Below, piece after piece: positions 50,571-59,458 of a stretch of 64,000 nt of DNA (its first letter is position 1; each line of letters opens with the position of its first letter). Both the position numbers and the translations under genes were made by a program. Origin of the DNA: Edaphocola flava (lineage in GTDB: Bacteria > Bacteroidota > Bacteroidia > Chitinophagales > Chitinophagaceae). The notes beneath the pieces were generated by a model that did not search any database, had not been told where the DNA came from, and was given only the letters and a program-made list of their open reading frames with translations. Location: the NCBI RefSeq assembly GCF_004118155.1, contig NZ_SAIQ01000005.1:248001-312000 (forward strand), in the 5' to 3' direction.

Positions 50571-50674
50571 TATTGGCCTGTTCGGTAAAGCAGGCCCCCT
50601 GACCATATTATTGGTATGATGATTTTTTGTATTTTCCTGAAAATATATATCTTTGTGACTAAGATACTTTTTTG

Positions 50675-51142
50675 ATGAGAAAAAATAATAATGAAGATCT
50701 ACTTTCCGGTTTCAGAACTGCCAGCAGACAATACTCCGATGCATCTATCTTTATGCATGAGGCTATTGCCCGTAAGGCGGGACTTTCTGGAGCTGATCAT
50801 AAATACCTGGGGCTCATACTCCAATACCCTTCTATCACGGCCGGAGCAATATCAAAACTAACCGGACTGACGACCGGTGCTGTAACGGGATTGATAGATC
50901 GCCTGGAGCAAAAGAAGCTGCTTAAAAGACAGTTCAGCAAAGAGGACAGGAGGAAAGTGATTATTGTGCCTAATGTAGAAAACAGCATGAAACTCCTGAA
51001 ACCGCTATTTGAAGAACTGCAGCAGAAGACCGCAGCATTGCTTGCCACTTTTTCAGAAGAGGAGGTACAGACTATTGAACGTTATTTCAGATCGGCAACC
51101 CTTATCATGAACGAAACAGCAGATCACTTAAATCAAAAATAA
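50675..51142 (+). CDS. MarR-family transcriptional regulator
   Basis: About 155 residues; the ATG at 50675 (MRKNNNEDLLSGFRTASRQY) is preferred to the TTG before it. The winged helix contains YPSITAGAISKLTGLTTGAV, TGLIDRLEQKKLLKRQFSKE and DRRKVIIVPN, followed by a dimerising helix (LFEELQQKTAALLATFSEEE). MarR proteins repress drug-efflux or stress genes and respond to phenolic ligands. The next gene starts two bases after its stop, so the membrane protein is its likely partner or target. Confidence 0.9.
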   Translation: MRKNNNEDLLSGFRTASRQYSDASIFMHEAIARKAGLSGADHKYLGLILQYPSITAGAISKLTGLTTGAVTGLIDRLEQKKLLKRQFSKEDRRKVIIVPNVENSMKLLKPLFEELQQKTAALLATFSEEEVQTIERYFRSATLIMNETADHLNQK

Positions 51143-51143
51143 T

Positions 51144-51647
51144 ATGACTAGCCTAACTCCACAGGATATAAACAGGGCCGAGATCTGGCTGTGCATCACT
51201 ACGCTCATTTATTTTTTAATGAATGGTGCACAGATTTTTGAGACCATTGTATTTGTACCCAAATGGGTTCCTTCGCCGCCAGATAATTTTAAGCTGCTAC
51301 TGGATGGAAAGGGTACAAGCCTGAAAACATTCTGGATTGTATTCCATTCCCTGCACGAGATCACATTTATCCTGGCTATTATTTTCTGCTGGAAGATAGA
51401 CCCTGTGCGCAGCTGGCTCCTGATCTTATTTGTAATCCATTTCGCAGTCAGGGTATGGACATTGTCTTTCTTTGCACCCAATATTATTCATTTTCAAAAA
51501 ATGGCAGCTACACAAACATTTTCCGAAGAGCTGGTCCGTAAAGTATCGCTCTGGCAAAGCCTTAACTATGTTCGGGTCGCTATCTTTATAGCCATTTCCT
51601 GCGGATTGATTCCTTTGTGTATGAAAGTATTTGCCCAGCGCCTATAA
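51144..51647 (+). CDS. Membrane protein co-transcribed with MarR (DUF1772-like)
   Basis: 167 residues with four hydrophobic segments: ICLTT-like LCITTLIYFLMNGAQIF, TFWIVFHSLHEITFILAIIF, SWLLILFVIHFAVRVWTLSF and VRVAIFIAISCGLIPLCMKV. This resembles DUF1772-type proteins of four helices, an assignment from layout only. It follows the MarR gene after one base of spacing. It may be an envelope protein controlled by MarR. Confidence 0.7.
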   Translation: MTSLTPQDINRAEIWLCITTLIYFLMNGAQIFETIVFVPKWVPSPPDNFKLLLDGKGTSLKTFWIVFHSLHEITFILAIIFCWKIDPVRSWLLILFVIHFAVRVWTLSFFAPNIIHFQKMAATQTFSEELVRKVSLWQSLNYVRVAIFIAISCGLIPLCMKVFAQRL

Positions 51648-51699
51648 TAGCCTCTGGTGATATCATAGCATTAATATTTCTTTAGTGTAATTTTAAGTA

Positions 51700-52266
51700 A
51701 TGGAGCAGATCAGAAAATTCCTTAATGACTTTGTAATGCTTAATGATGAGGACTGGAATGTATTCTCTTCAAAATTGAGGAGGGTAAGCTTTCCGAAAAA
51801 GACGCTTATCCTGGAAAAAGGCAAAAAAGAAAAACACCTTTCCTTTATCGAAAAAGGCATCGTGAGGTTTAATATTCCCCGGCCCGATTATGATTTTACC
51901 TTTGCCTTCGCCTTCGAGAATACTTTCTTCAGCGCATATGATGCCTTCCTCACGCAAAAGCCCTGCCAGTATAATGTAGAGGCCATTACCGATTGCGTAT
52001 TATGGCAGATTAGCTATGAAGAGCTGGAAGAGGTGTATGATGCCACATCGGTCGGAGACCGCATGGGCCGTAAAATAGCAGAGGAGCTGTTTCTTAAAAA
52101 AACAAGGAGAGAAATGTCGCTGCTGGAAGATACCGCAACCCAGAGATACCTGGATCTACTGTCCGAGCAGCCGCTACTGATCCGGTATATACCACAGAAA
52201 TACCTGGCATCCTACATTGGCATACGGCCACAGTCGCTGAGCAGGATCCGGAAAGCAATTAAGTAA
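51700..52266 (+). CDS. Crp/Fnr-family transcriptional regulator
   Basis: 188 residues. The cyclic-nucleotide-binding-like barrel comprises VSFPKKTLILEKGKKEKHLS, FIEKGIVRF and FFSAYDAFLTQKPCQYNVEA, but without the ring of cAMP-contact residues. It is followed by a long helix (GRKIAEELFLKKTRREMSLL) and a helix-turn-helix (IPQKYLASYIGIRPQSLSRI). Bacteroidota have many such small Crp-like proteins of unknown signal. It faces the DoxX gene 68 bases downstream, whose promoter starts just past its stop. Confidence 0.88.
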   Translation: MEQIRKFLNDFVMLNDEDWNVFSSKLRRVSFPKKTLILEKGKKEKHLSFIEKGIVRFNIPRPDYDFTFAFAFENTFFSAYDAFLTQKPCQYNVEAITDCVLWQISYEELEEVYDATSVGDRMGRKIAEELFLKKTRREMSLLEDTATQRYLDLLSEQPLLIRYIPQKYLASYIGIRPQSLSRIRKAIK

Positions 52267-52276
52267 CATTTGTTCA

Positions 52277-52307
52277 TTGATCGGGGTGGGTGGAGATGCT
52301 ACCTTTG
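52277..52307 (+). promoter_or_regulatory. DoxX gene promoter
   Basis: TTG (52277-52279), 20 bases, TACCTTTG (52300-52307). The leader of about 22 bases leads to the ATG at 52335. Confidence 0.7.
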
Positions 52308-52334
52308 CAGGTATAACCATCTCAAAATGTACAA

Positions 52335-52784
52335 ATGAAACCACTGTTTATATTACTTGGTACCTTCGTCTGCGCACTGGCTGGCACCAGAATTTTTAAA
52401 TCCGAAATTGATTATACACTGGCCGGGATCATTGCCCTGTCTGCAATGCTGCTCTTTACGGCTTTGGGGCATTTTATGTTCACCAGGGGAATGAGCGCAA
52501 TGTTGCCGGATTTTGTACCCTTCAGAATGCAACTGATCTATCTCACCGGCCTGATTGAAATAGCTGCCGCGATCGGTATGTTTATTCCGGAATTCAAAAA
52601 AGTTACCGGCATACTGCTCATCATTTTCTTTATCCTCATCCTTCCCACAAACATATATGCAGCCATAAAGCACCTGAACTACGAAACCGGCAATACAGAT
52701 GGTAAGGGCCTCTCTTATTTATGGTTTCGCATTCCTTTCCAGTTATTACTCATATGGTGGGTATACTATTTTGTCCTTCGTTGA
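52335..52784 (+). CDS. DoxX-family membrane protein
   Basis: 149 residues with four membrane helices: LFILLGTFVCALAGTRIF, LAGIIALSAMLLFTALGHFM, LIYLTGLIEIAAAIGMFIPE and VTGILLIIFFILILPTNIYA, then a terminal FQLLLIWWVYYFVL. It matches the DoxX/DoxD-like group. Its biochemical role is unclear; some members act with oxidoreductases in redox balance. It is preceded by the Crp-like regulator, a plausible controller. It ends five bases before the convergent gene at 52790, without a hairpin in between. Confidence 0.85.
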   Translation: MKPLFILLGTFVCALAGTRIFKSEIDYTLAGIIALSAMLLFTALGHFMFTRGMSAMLPDFVPFRMQLIYLTGLIEIAAAIGMFIPEFKKVTGILLIIFFILILPTNIYAAIKHLNYETGNTDGKGLSYLWFRIPFQLLLIWWVYYFVLR

Positions 52785-52789
52785 TATAC

Positions 52790-54334
52790 TTAAAGATGCT
52801 TCAGGTATTGTGCATACCAGGCAGCAGCAGTGAGGTGAAATGGCTGGTCGCGCAAAATGCTTTCTGTCCATATATAGTAAAAGGTATACATCTCATGAAA
52901 CTTGTTCAATCCTGCGTGGGCAATAATAGCCTCGTGCAGTATTGATTTCACCTCGGTAATAACCTTCTGTCTGGTTGCCGTTTTGCTGTAATCATAATTT
53001 TTCATGAGCATAGAAGCAATCCGCAGGCCCACATCATATTTATTGCGCTCATTCTCTACCTGCTTATACTGCCGGCAGGCAGCAGCAGCCATAGACGGTA
53101 CTATGGCATAATCCTTATTGGCCAGGTGCGAAAATATCCGGGACAGAAAGAGGTCATTATATACATCTTTACGCACATATTTAGACTCTTTGTATAAGAG
53201 CATATCCAGCAATTTTTCGGCCTGCTCATGATCTCCTGCCGCAATACAGGCATTCCTCATGTTACCGTAAATAACCAGTTTCATTTCTATAGACAATTGT
53301 GCGTTGAATTTGAGGAGCTGTATATTGGCATCTTCAATTGTTTCCTGCAATTCCTTTAGTGCACCCTTATACATATAAACGATCAGCCGGTAGCAGATCC
53401 TGAAATAGAATACCCGTAACAGGAAGAAGGTTGAATGCTGAAACCGTTTCTGTGCAATAAAAGCATCGGCAAGCAGCAGTCCGTCCAGGGTTTCCTCAAA
53501 ATAGCCCAGCCCCATACAGGAAGTTACATGTTGCAGAATACCCTCCAGGTACTCATTCGGAGAGATCAGCTGAAAGTCCGGAGCCAGCAGCTTTTTACTG
53601 TATTGATAAGCCTTCTTATGGTCCAGCGTTAGCCAGTTGTATAGTGAATGAATGAAGTTGAAGTAGTAGATGCCCCTTCTGGATTGTATCTTGTGTTCAG
53701 CATCCAGTTTGTGATTTTTCATTACGATCTGGTCCAGGCTCTTTCGTGCCGTACCTTTTACATACCCATATTTCTTTTTAATGTCAATCACTTTGCTGAA
53801 AATGCTTTCCAGCGTATTGACCTCATCAAAGTTTTCAAATATTTTTCGCTCCTCTGTGGTAATGTCCAGTTTGTTCCTGGTAGGCGTATCTGAAATGATA
53901 TTGATCTTCCGCTCCCAGGTCAGCAGCTGTAGCATCAATCCAAAATTTTCCTGTCCTGCTGCTATTTTCTGGGCCTTTCGGAGCAGGATAATGCTCTGTT
54001 CCGGTAGTCCCCTGTCATACAATATTTCTATTTCGCAGATCATATTCTGGATAGAAAGTTCCGTAGAGCTATTCTGATGATAGAGGCTCAGGCTCTGCAT
54101 TAATTGTTGGTATAAGCGGATTTTGGCATTTGAAAGTGCTTTTCTGGATGCCATTACCGGAAGTTGAGCGAGTTGACTTTCTGGTCCTGATAATGCTTTG
54201 AAGAGCTCCAGGTAATAGGGTGATTCCTGGTGGTTCTGCGATTTCAGATATTGATAAAAATGCCTTTTCTCCGCTTTTGACAAGGATTCTATAAGACTTT
54301 TTAAATCATCTCTCTTTAAGTACTTATTTTCCAT
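52790..54334 (-). CDS. Large alpha-helical hypothetical protein
   Basis: 514 residues from MENKYLKRDDLKSLIESLSK, with no signal peptide. Nearly all predicted helix, with repeated helix pairs (RKALSNAKIRLYQQLMQSLS, QSIILLRKAQKIAAGQENFG, ALKELQETIEDANIQLLKFN), which suggests a tetratricopeptide-like or alpha-solenoid scaffold. No TPR consensus is exact. I do not recognise the family; similar long helical hypotheticals occur in Bacteroidota next to signalling genes. Monocistronic, convergent with DoxX and divergent from the T9SS gene at 54513. Confidence 0.7.
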   Translation of the reverse strand: MENKYLKRDDLKSLIESLSKAEKRHFYQYLKSQNHQESPYYLELFKALSGPESQLAQLPVMASRKALSNAKIRLYQQLMQSLSLYHQNSSTELSIQNMICEIEILYDRGLPEQSIILLRKAQKIAAGQENFGLMLQLLTWERKINIISDTPTRNKLDITTEERKIFENFDEVNTLESIFSKVIDIKKKYGYVKGTARKSLDQIVMKNHKLDAEHKIQSRRGIYYFNFIHSLYNWLTLDHKKAYQYSKKLLAPDFQLISPNEYLEGILQHVTSCMGLGYFEETLDGLLLADAFIAQKRFQHSTFFLLRVFYFRICYRLIVYMYKGALKELQETIEDANIQLLKFNAQLSIEMKLVIYGNMRNACIAAGDHEQAEKLLDMLLYKESKYVRKDVYNDLFLSRIFSHLANKDYAIVPSMAAAACRQYKQVENERNKYDVGLRIASMLMKNYDYSKTATRQKVITEVKSILHEAIIAHAGLNKFHEMYTFYYIWTESILRDQPFHLTAAAWYAQYLKHL

Positions 54335-54512
54335 AGGCTTGGATTTACGCGTTCACCAAGATAAAAAATATCTATGAGCGACTTGACTTTTATGGGGAAA
54401 AAGATTTCTGATAATAGAAAATTTATATTTACTTCGGTAACGACTATTCCCAGAGTTCCCAATTGAACATGCCGATTTAAATCCTAGTGTAAATCATTAA
54501 AACATTTAAATT

Positions 54513-56720
54513 ATGGCTGTTTCTTATTTATTAAAGACACTTCGCTGCTACTATTCCCATGTCTTTGCTCGCAACGAAGACAAGTCTTACCGGAAGAAAA
54601 TGCGGAGTCTGATTGCCTTTACCGTATTATGTGCTGTCTTCTGTACAGGCTCTGTGCACTCTCAGGCTCAGGGTCCTGTACTGGAGTGGGCAAGAAGTAT
54701 GGGTGGAACTGATTTTGACAACGGATATGCCGTTTCGGTAACCAATGACGGAAATGTGTTCACCACAGGATTGTTCAGAGGTACGGTCGACTTTGATCCC
54801 GGTCCGGCTACCTACAATATAACTGCGGCTGGTGCGGCCGGCAATACCCTTTTTGTATCCCGATTAAACAGTTTGGGGGAGTTCGTATGGGCAAAATCAT
54901 TCGGTAATGCCAAGTTCAACTATGCCTATGCTATTGCTAATGACCGAGCCGAAAATGTGTATGTAGCAGGTTATTTTTCCGATACAGTAGATTTTGATCC
55001 GGGGCCGGGAGTCTTTAACTTAATTTCCACCGGTACAGCTTCCGCTTCTGATATTTTTGTCCTGAAATTAGACAAAGCAGGTGGTTTTATCTGGGCCAGA
55101 AGAATTGGTAGTACAGGTATTGTCGATCGCGCATTCAATCTTAAGATAGATAATTCAGACAATGTACTGGTTTCAGGTTCGTTTATTGGTACTGTTGATT
55201 TTGATCCGGGGGTAGGGGTGTATAACCTTACACCATTGAATGCCGCTGCCAATGGCTTTGTATTAAAATTGAGTCCGGGTGGTGATTTTATCTGGGCCAA
55301 GGACCTTGGTCAGATGAGCCGTACCAATAGCACAGCAACAGCATATGCACTCGCAGTAGACTCTGCAAATAATGTCTTTACCGCCGGATATTTCAGAGAT
55401 ACCGTAGATTTTGATCCTGGTCCTGGTCAGGCTAAATTAGGCGCGAAGGGTACTACCGTTAATGATGATATTTTTGTGTTGAAACTGGATTCTGCCGGTA
55501 ACTATGCCTGGGCCAAGAGTTTTGGATCTAAAAAACTGGATCAGGGTTCATCTATTGCTGTAGACCCGATGAATAATGTTTATTTTACTGCAGCCTTTAA
55601 TGATACCATTGACTTCGATCCTGGACCAGGCACCACTGAATTAATGGCAGCCAGTGCGACAGACCAGTCTGTTGCCATTGTAAAGCTGGATAATAATGGC
55701 AACCTTATCTGGGCTAAAAATGTGAGCGGATACGGGGCTTGTACATTGGATAAGAACTTCTCCTTCTCCATCAAGTCTGATCATTTGGGTAATACCTATA
55801 CCACAGGTTATTTCTGCGGTAGTGCAGATTTCAGTCCGGGCACACCGGGAGCATCCATTACCTCAAGCGGTTCGACCGATATATTCATGATGAAGCTAAA
55901 GCCTACCGGTGATTTCGTATGGGTAAGACAAATGGGTGGATTGGATATAGATGTGGCGAGGTCTTCTGTTCTGGACAATTCCGGCAATGTGTATACCACC
56001 GGCTGGTTCAGAGGCACCTCCGATTTTGATCCTGCTGTAGCAGGCAGCTCATTGCTGACTTCTACAAATAATAGTTTCGATATTGTAGTCATGAAATTCA
56101 GTTGTGGAGATAGTACCTCCTCCACAATTACAGATACTACCGACTGTTTAGGATATACCCTGAACGGAACCACGTATACCAGCAGTGGTGTTTATACCAC
56201 AACAGTGCTTAATAGCCTGGGCTGTGACAGTATGATTACCTTAGACCTGACCGTAATACCGGTAGGAGATATAACTGTTGTGGTGAATAATAATAAACTG
56301 GAAACAGTGGAGAGCTTTACCACTTATAAATGGATGAGAAACGGACAACTGATCAGCGGTGCCACTGATAGTACCTATGCCTATACGCAGAATGGAGACT
56401 ACCGGGTAATTGTTACCAATGCGAATGGTTGTACCGATACCTCAGATATTTATGTGGTGAATACGGTATCGATTGATGAGGCTGCATCCATGCTGGCCAA
56501 CCAGATCAGGGTGTTCCCTAATCCGACCAGCGATATGGTCAATGTACAATCGCCCGTAAATGTAGATGTAACCATTATCGATATTAAGGGAAGAACGGTT
56601 AACCAGGTTAAAAATGCAAGCCGTTTCTCTATGAAAGAGTTGCCAGTAGGGCTGTATTTACTGCGCATTACAGACAAATACGGACAACTGATTAAGACAA
56701 CCAAAGTCACTAAGCAGTAA
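54513..56720 (+). CDS. Large T9SS-sorted protein with repeated DFDPGPG motifs
   Basis: 735 residues; an ATG at 54600 (MRSLIAFTVLCAVFCTGSVH) may be the true start because it begins the signal peptide (SVHSQAQ). About seven repeats of about 50-60 residues carry TGYFRDTVDFDPGPG-like cores (for example VDFDPGPATYN, VDFDPGPGVFN, VDFDPGVGVYN and IDFDPGPGTTE), each followed by a FVLKLDSAGNYAWAKSFG-like strand. They resemble beta-propeller SBBP-type repeats. A Cys-containing Ig-like region (TDTTDCLGYTLNGTTYTSSG) precedes the T9SS tail FPNPTSDMVNVQSP...LLRITDKYG. Surface or secreted; ligand unknown. Confidence 0.88.
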   Translation: MAVSYLLKTLRCYYSHVFARNEDKSYRKKMRSLIAFTVLCAVFCTGSVHSQAQGPVLEWARSMGGTDFDNGYAVSVTNDGNVFTTGLFRGTVDFDPGPATYNITAAGAAGNTLFVSRLNSLGEFVWAKSFGNAKFNYAYAIANDRAENVYVAGYFSDTVDFDPGPGVFNLISTGTASASDIFVLKLDKAGGFIWARRIGSTGIVDRAFNLKIDNSDNVLVSGSFIGTVDFDPGVGVYNLTPLNAAANGFVLKLSPGGDFIWAKDLGQMSRTNSTATAYALAVDSANNVFTAGYFRDTVDFDPGPGQAKLGAKGTTVNDDIFVLKLDSAGNYAWAKSFGSKKLDQGSSIAVDPMNNVYFTAAFNDTIDFDPGPGTTELMAASATDQSVAIVKLDNNGNLIWAKNVSGYGACTLDKNFSFSIKSDHLGNTYTTGYFCGSADFSPGTPGASITSSGSTDIFMMKLKPTGDFVWVRQMGGLDIDVARSSVLDNSGNVYTTGWFRGTSDFDPAVAGSSLLTSTNNSFDIVVMKFSCGDSTSSTITDTTDCLGYTLNGTTYTSSGVYTTTVLNSLGCDSMITLDLTVIPVGDITVVVNNNKLETVESFTTYKWMRNGQLISGATDSTYAYTQNGDYRVIVTNANGCTDTSDIYVVNTVSIDEAASMLANQIRVFPNPTSDMVNVQSPVNVDVTIIDIKGRTVNQVKNASRFSMKELPVGLYLLRITDKYGQLIKTTKVTKQ

Positions 56721-56770
56721 TCAGATAAATACATGCCGGTTGTAGTGTAATGTTACTATATGGCTGAATA

Positions 56771-56806
56771 TTAAAGGGGTGGTTCACATGTGAACCACCC
56801 CTTTAA
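56771..56806. terminator. 36-bp perfect palindrome between convergent genes
   Basis: TTAAAGGGGTGGTTCACA (56771-56788) is followed directly by its own reverse complement (56789-56806). Read on either strand it gives a hairpin with T-rich ends. Confidence 0.75.
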
Positions 56807-56824
56807 ATTATTGATATGTTGTGT

Positions 56825-57232
56825 TTATTTACCAGCCAGCTTTCCGCCGATATAGGCCATAGGAATATAAGCGGCTACCAGGTCAAGGATGGTATACCAT
56901 ACCGGAGAAGGGAGCATCACCACATTGGCAATGCCACCCACCAGAAAAACAATACCAATCACCATGGCGAAACGCATCTTACGTCTGCCTGCAATCAATG
57001 CAGCAATCCAGGCACCTGAAAGTGTACCCAGGGCATGCGCCAGGAATGGGAAAATAAAATGTCTGGGTTCGAACAGGTGCATAGAGGCTTTCAATCCTTC
57101 CGTAGTTGTTACATCTGCTCCGTTTGGAGGAGGAATAATGGAACCACTGATCATGATCAGGCCCATATTAACCATACTGCCTATAATCAGGCCGGCTACA
57201 ATAGCCAGAATGTTTCGTAAAATCGGATGCAT
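56825..57232 (-). CDS. Small membrane protein with four helices
   Basis: The start at 57232 (MHPILRNILAIVAGLIIGSM) is chosen because a longer frame would overlap the gene at 57375 head to head. About 135 residues. Helices are ILAIVAGLIIGSMVNMGLIM, FIFPFLAHALGTLSGAWIAA, FAMVIGIVFLVGGIANVVML and VWYTILDLVAAYIPMAYIGG. No known family; the pattern is of small transport or anchor proteins. Monocistronic and convergent with the large T9SS gene. Confidence 0.75.
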   Translation of the reverse strand: MHPILRNILAIVAGLIIGSMVNMGLIMISGSIIPPPNGADVTTTEGLKASMHLFEPRHFIFPFLAHALGTLSGAWIAALIAGRRKMRFAMVIGIVFLVGGIANVVMLPSPVWYTILDLVAAYIPMAYIGGKLAGK

Positions 57233-57374
57233 GTTTTTTGTTTTAAGTGAACCGTAAAAATAATACAATAGTTTATAATCTTTCATTACCGGATAATATC
57301 CTGGGGAGTATTGATGGGGAAGACCGTTTGTTTTCGTTTTCCTATATTTGGGAAATCGTTCAAAACAATTATAC

Positions 57375-57959
57375 ATGAAAAAACTATTGCTCCTGTCAGC
57401 AATTACCCTGACCGGTAGTCTGCTGCACTTTAATGCCACTGCGCAACAAAACAGTCGCATTATTGATGTAGATAAGTTCACCGAAAAGCAGGTCGAAGAG
57501 CTGGAAAAAAATATCCCTAATGATGGCTGGGTACAATTGAACTACCAGGGGAAAAGCTATATTGCTAACTGTTCCAATAAAGACTATCGTATGAATATCG
57601 GTTTGGTCTGTGCTGATGGAAAAAATAATCCGTTCTTTATTATAGAATACAGCAGCAGTTACCGGGACGGAGATTATGGTGGAATTGATTTTGCGAATTC
57701 CCGTAACCCCTCTTATACCGATCTGAAAGTAATGGTAGATGGCAAACCGTTCGGAAATCCTTTCTCCGATAAGGGCAAAGCTAATGCCGCTTCGTTTATA
57801 GAGGCATTAAAGAAGGGCAATAAGCTCACCCTGTCTTTTTATGATACTGAGTTTAATCCGGAAACCGGTAAAGATGAGCTGAAACTAAATCGCTCTATCG
57901 ATTTTAAAACAGCACATCCCGAATTGCTTGATGTCAAAGTAGATTGTAGCAATGATTAA
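57375..57959 (+). CDS. Secreted hypothetical protein
   Basis: The start at 57375 (MKKLLLLSAITLTGSLLHFN) makes a signal peptide ending ATAQ; the longer frame from 57348 does not help. About 194 residues. The mature part is beta-rich (RIIDVDKFTEKQVEELEKNI, VQLNYQGKSYIANCSNKDYR, NIGLVCADGKNNPFFIIEYS) with three Cys residues. No family recognised. It is divergent from the membrane protein at 57232 and ends at a 22-bp hairpin. Confidence 0.7.
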   Translation: MKKLLLLSAITLTGSLLHFNATAQQNSRIIDVDKFTEKQVEELEKNIPNDGWVQLNYQGKSYIANCSNKDYRMNIGLVCADGKNNPFFIIEYSSSYRDGDYGGIDFANSRNPSYTDLKVMVDGKPFGNPFSDKGKANAASFIEALKKGNKLTLSFYDTEFNPETGKDELKLNRSIDFKTAHPELLDVKVDCSND

Positions 57960-58002
57960 ACACAACAATGGCCATGCATGATGCATGGCCATTGTTGTGT
58001 TT
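57958..58002. terminator. 22-bp perfect hairpin between convergent genes
   Basis: Arms 57958-57979 and 57981-58002 around a single central base, the longest perfect stem in the window. It starts inside the stop codon of the preceding gene and lies 14 bases before the ABC permease stop. Confidence 0.75.
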
Positions 58003-58015
58003 GTTTTATGAAGTT

Positions 58016-59413
58016 TTACCCGGTCTGGCGCAGTGCATCAATAGGATGAATGCTGGACGCCCGTATAGCAGGGTACAGGCCCGCCAGCAGACTAATGATA
58101 ATAGAGAATAAAACAGAGCCCCCAATAAGCCACCAGGGAAAGGAGAACATGTCTACAAATTCATCCGCATTTTTCATATACTGATTGTTGACAATCAGGT
58201 TGGCAATGCGCGTAAGGCCATAGCCTAAGGAGATACCCCCCAGCGCGCCGACCAGGCCTATAAAGCCCGCCTCAAAGAAAAAGATCATACGGATATCGCG
58301 GTTCTTTCCGCCAACAGCCTTCATGATACCGATCTCCCTCTTGCGTTCCAGTATACTCATGAGCATAGTATTGATGATGCCGAAACCCGCAACCAGTAAA
58401 CTGATCAGGCCTATGATGCCCAGTACACTATCCAGGATCAGGAATGCTTTTTTCATTTCGGCCAGGCCATCGTCAACCGCAAAATAATTGATCTTTTGTT
58501 TATCCAGAAACTTTTTGAGTTTGCCCAGGTCATCCATGCTCTTTGTTTTGACATAGATAGAGGCATATTGATTCCCCTTGTTTTTATTACTGATCATATC
58601 ACTGATCCGGTCAAAGCCCAGTGAGGGCATTTTCTTTGCAGTTGCAATCGGTAAAATTATTTCTTCTCTCATCGCCGGGCCGGAGAATTGCTCTTCTTTC
58701 AGAATACCGACAATCTTCACCTTTGTTTCTTCCTCACCGATCATATTTTCGATACCACCCATCATGGCAAACGGAGAAGTGCTTTTAAGAGCGGCACTAT
58801 ACAGAGACAACTCTTTGCCGATAAGGGTGTCGGACAGGGCAAGGGTCAATGCCGTATCTGTTTGCTGATAATGGGCCAGCTTATCTTTAGTACAAACCTC
58901 AAGACCCAGCTGGCGCAGGAAGTCAAGGCTGACAATAGCTTCCAATGCAGAATCGCTGGAAAAATAACGCCCGTCATACAGCTGATTGTAAGGTGGATAT
59001 TTGGCCATAGACATCGGCAGGCTACCTAAATTGGTTTCTGAAGTATCATGATACAATGCCGCCCGTACCGGAATGGTTAAGCGGGGGTAGGCGATCGCCA
59101 CTTCCGGCCTTTTCTGTATGACGGTAATCAGTGAGTCGTTCAGGGGAACAGCCGATTCTGTTTTTTGCTCCGGTTTGTTCCGGCCTCTTGGCCCGCCTTT
59201 AAAACTGAAGGCTTTGGTAGAGATCGTCAGACTGGTAAACAGATCGTTCGACTTGAACTTGTCTGTAATATTTCGTTCCAGGCCTATGCCAAAGCTGACC
59301 ATAGAGATCAGGGCGCCGATACCGATAATAACCCCTATCAGTGTGAGCATCGTTCTTAAGCGGGTACGCCAGAGGTTCTGGCGGGCCATGGTGATTAGAT
59401 CTGAAATGGTCAT
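58016..59413 (-). CDS. MacB/FtsX-type ABC transporter permease
   Basis: 465 residues. The N-terminal helix is DLITMARQNLWRTRLRTMLT, LIGVIIGIGALISMVSFGIG, followed by a large periplasmic MacB-type domain (residues about 50-320). Three C-terminal helices follow: IIGLISLLVAGFGIINTMLM, FFFEAGFIGLVGALGGISLG and SVLFSIIISLLAGLYPAIRA, with the FtsX motif ERKREIGIMKAVGGKNRDIR. It works with the ATPase encoded upstream (stop 59459) to move lipids, lipoproteins or peptides, or to signal across the membrane. No MacA-like adaptor is adjacent. Confidence 0.92.
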   Translation of the reverse strand: MTISDLITMARQNLWRTRLRTMLTLIGVIIGIGALISMVSFGIGLERNITDKFKSNDLFTSLTISTKAFSFKGGPRGRNKPEQKTESAVPLNDSLITVIQKRPEVAIAYPRLTIPVRAALYHDTSETNLGSLPMSMAKYPPYNQLYDGRYFSSDSALEAIVSLDFLRQLGLEVCTKDKLAHYQQTDTALTLALSDTLIGKELSLYSAALKSTSPFAMMGGIENMIGEEETKVKIVGILKEEQFSGPAMREEIILPIATAKKMPSLGFDRISDMISNKNKGNQYASIYVKTKSMDDLGKLKKFLDKQKINYFAVDDGLAEMKKAFLILDSVLGIIGLISLLVAGFGIINTMLMSILERKREIGIMKAVGGKNRDIRMIFFFEAGFIGLVGALGGISLGYGLTRIANLIVNNQYMKNADEFVDMFSFPWWLIGGSVLFSIIISLLAGLYPAIRASSIHPIDALRQTG

Positions 59414-59458
59414 GGGTAATAAATTATTGTTCAGGAAGATTGTTTAACGTGTAATGGC

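Noticed and set aside
57233..57481. N-terminal extension of the membrane protein at 56825.
   Set aside because: It would overlap the start of the divergent gene at 57375 and has no membrane or signal character.
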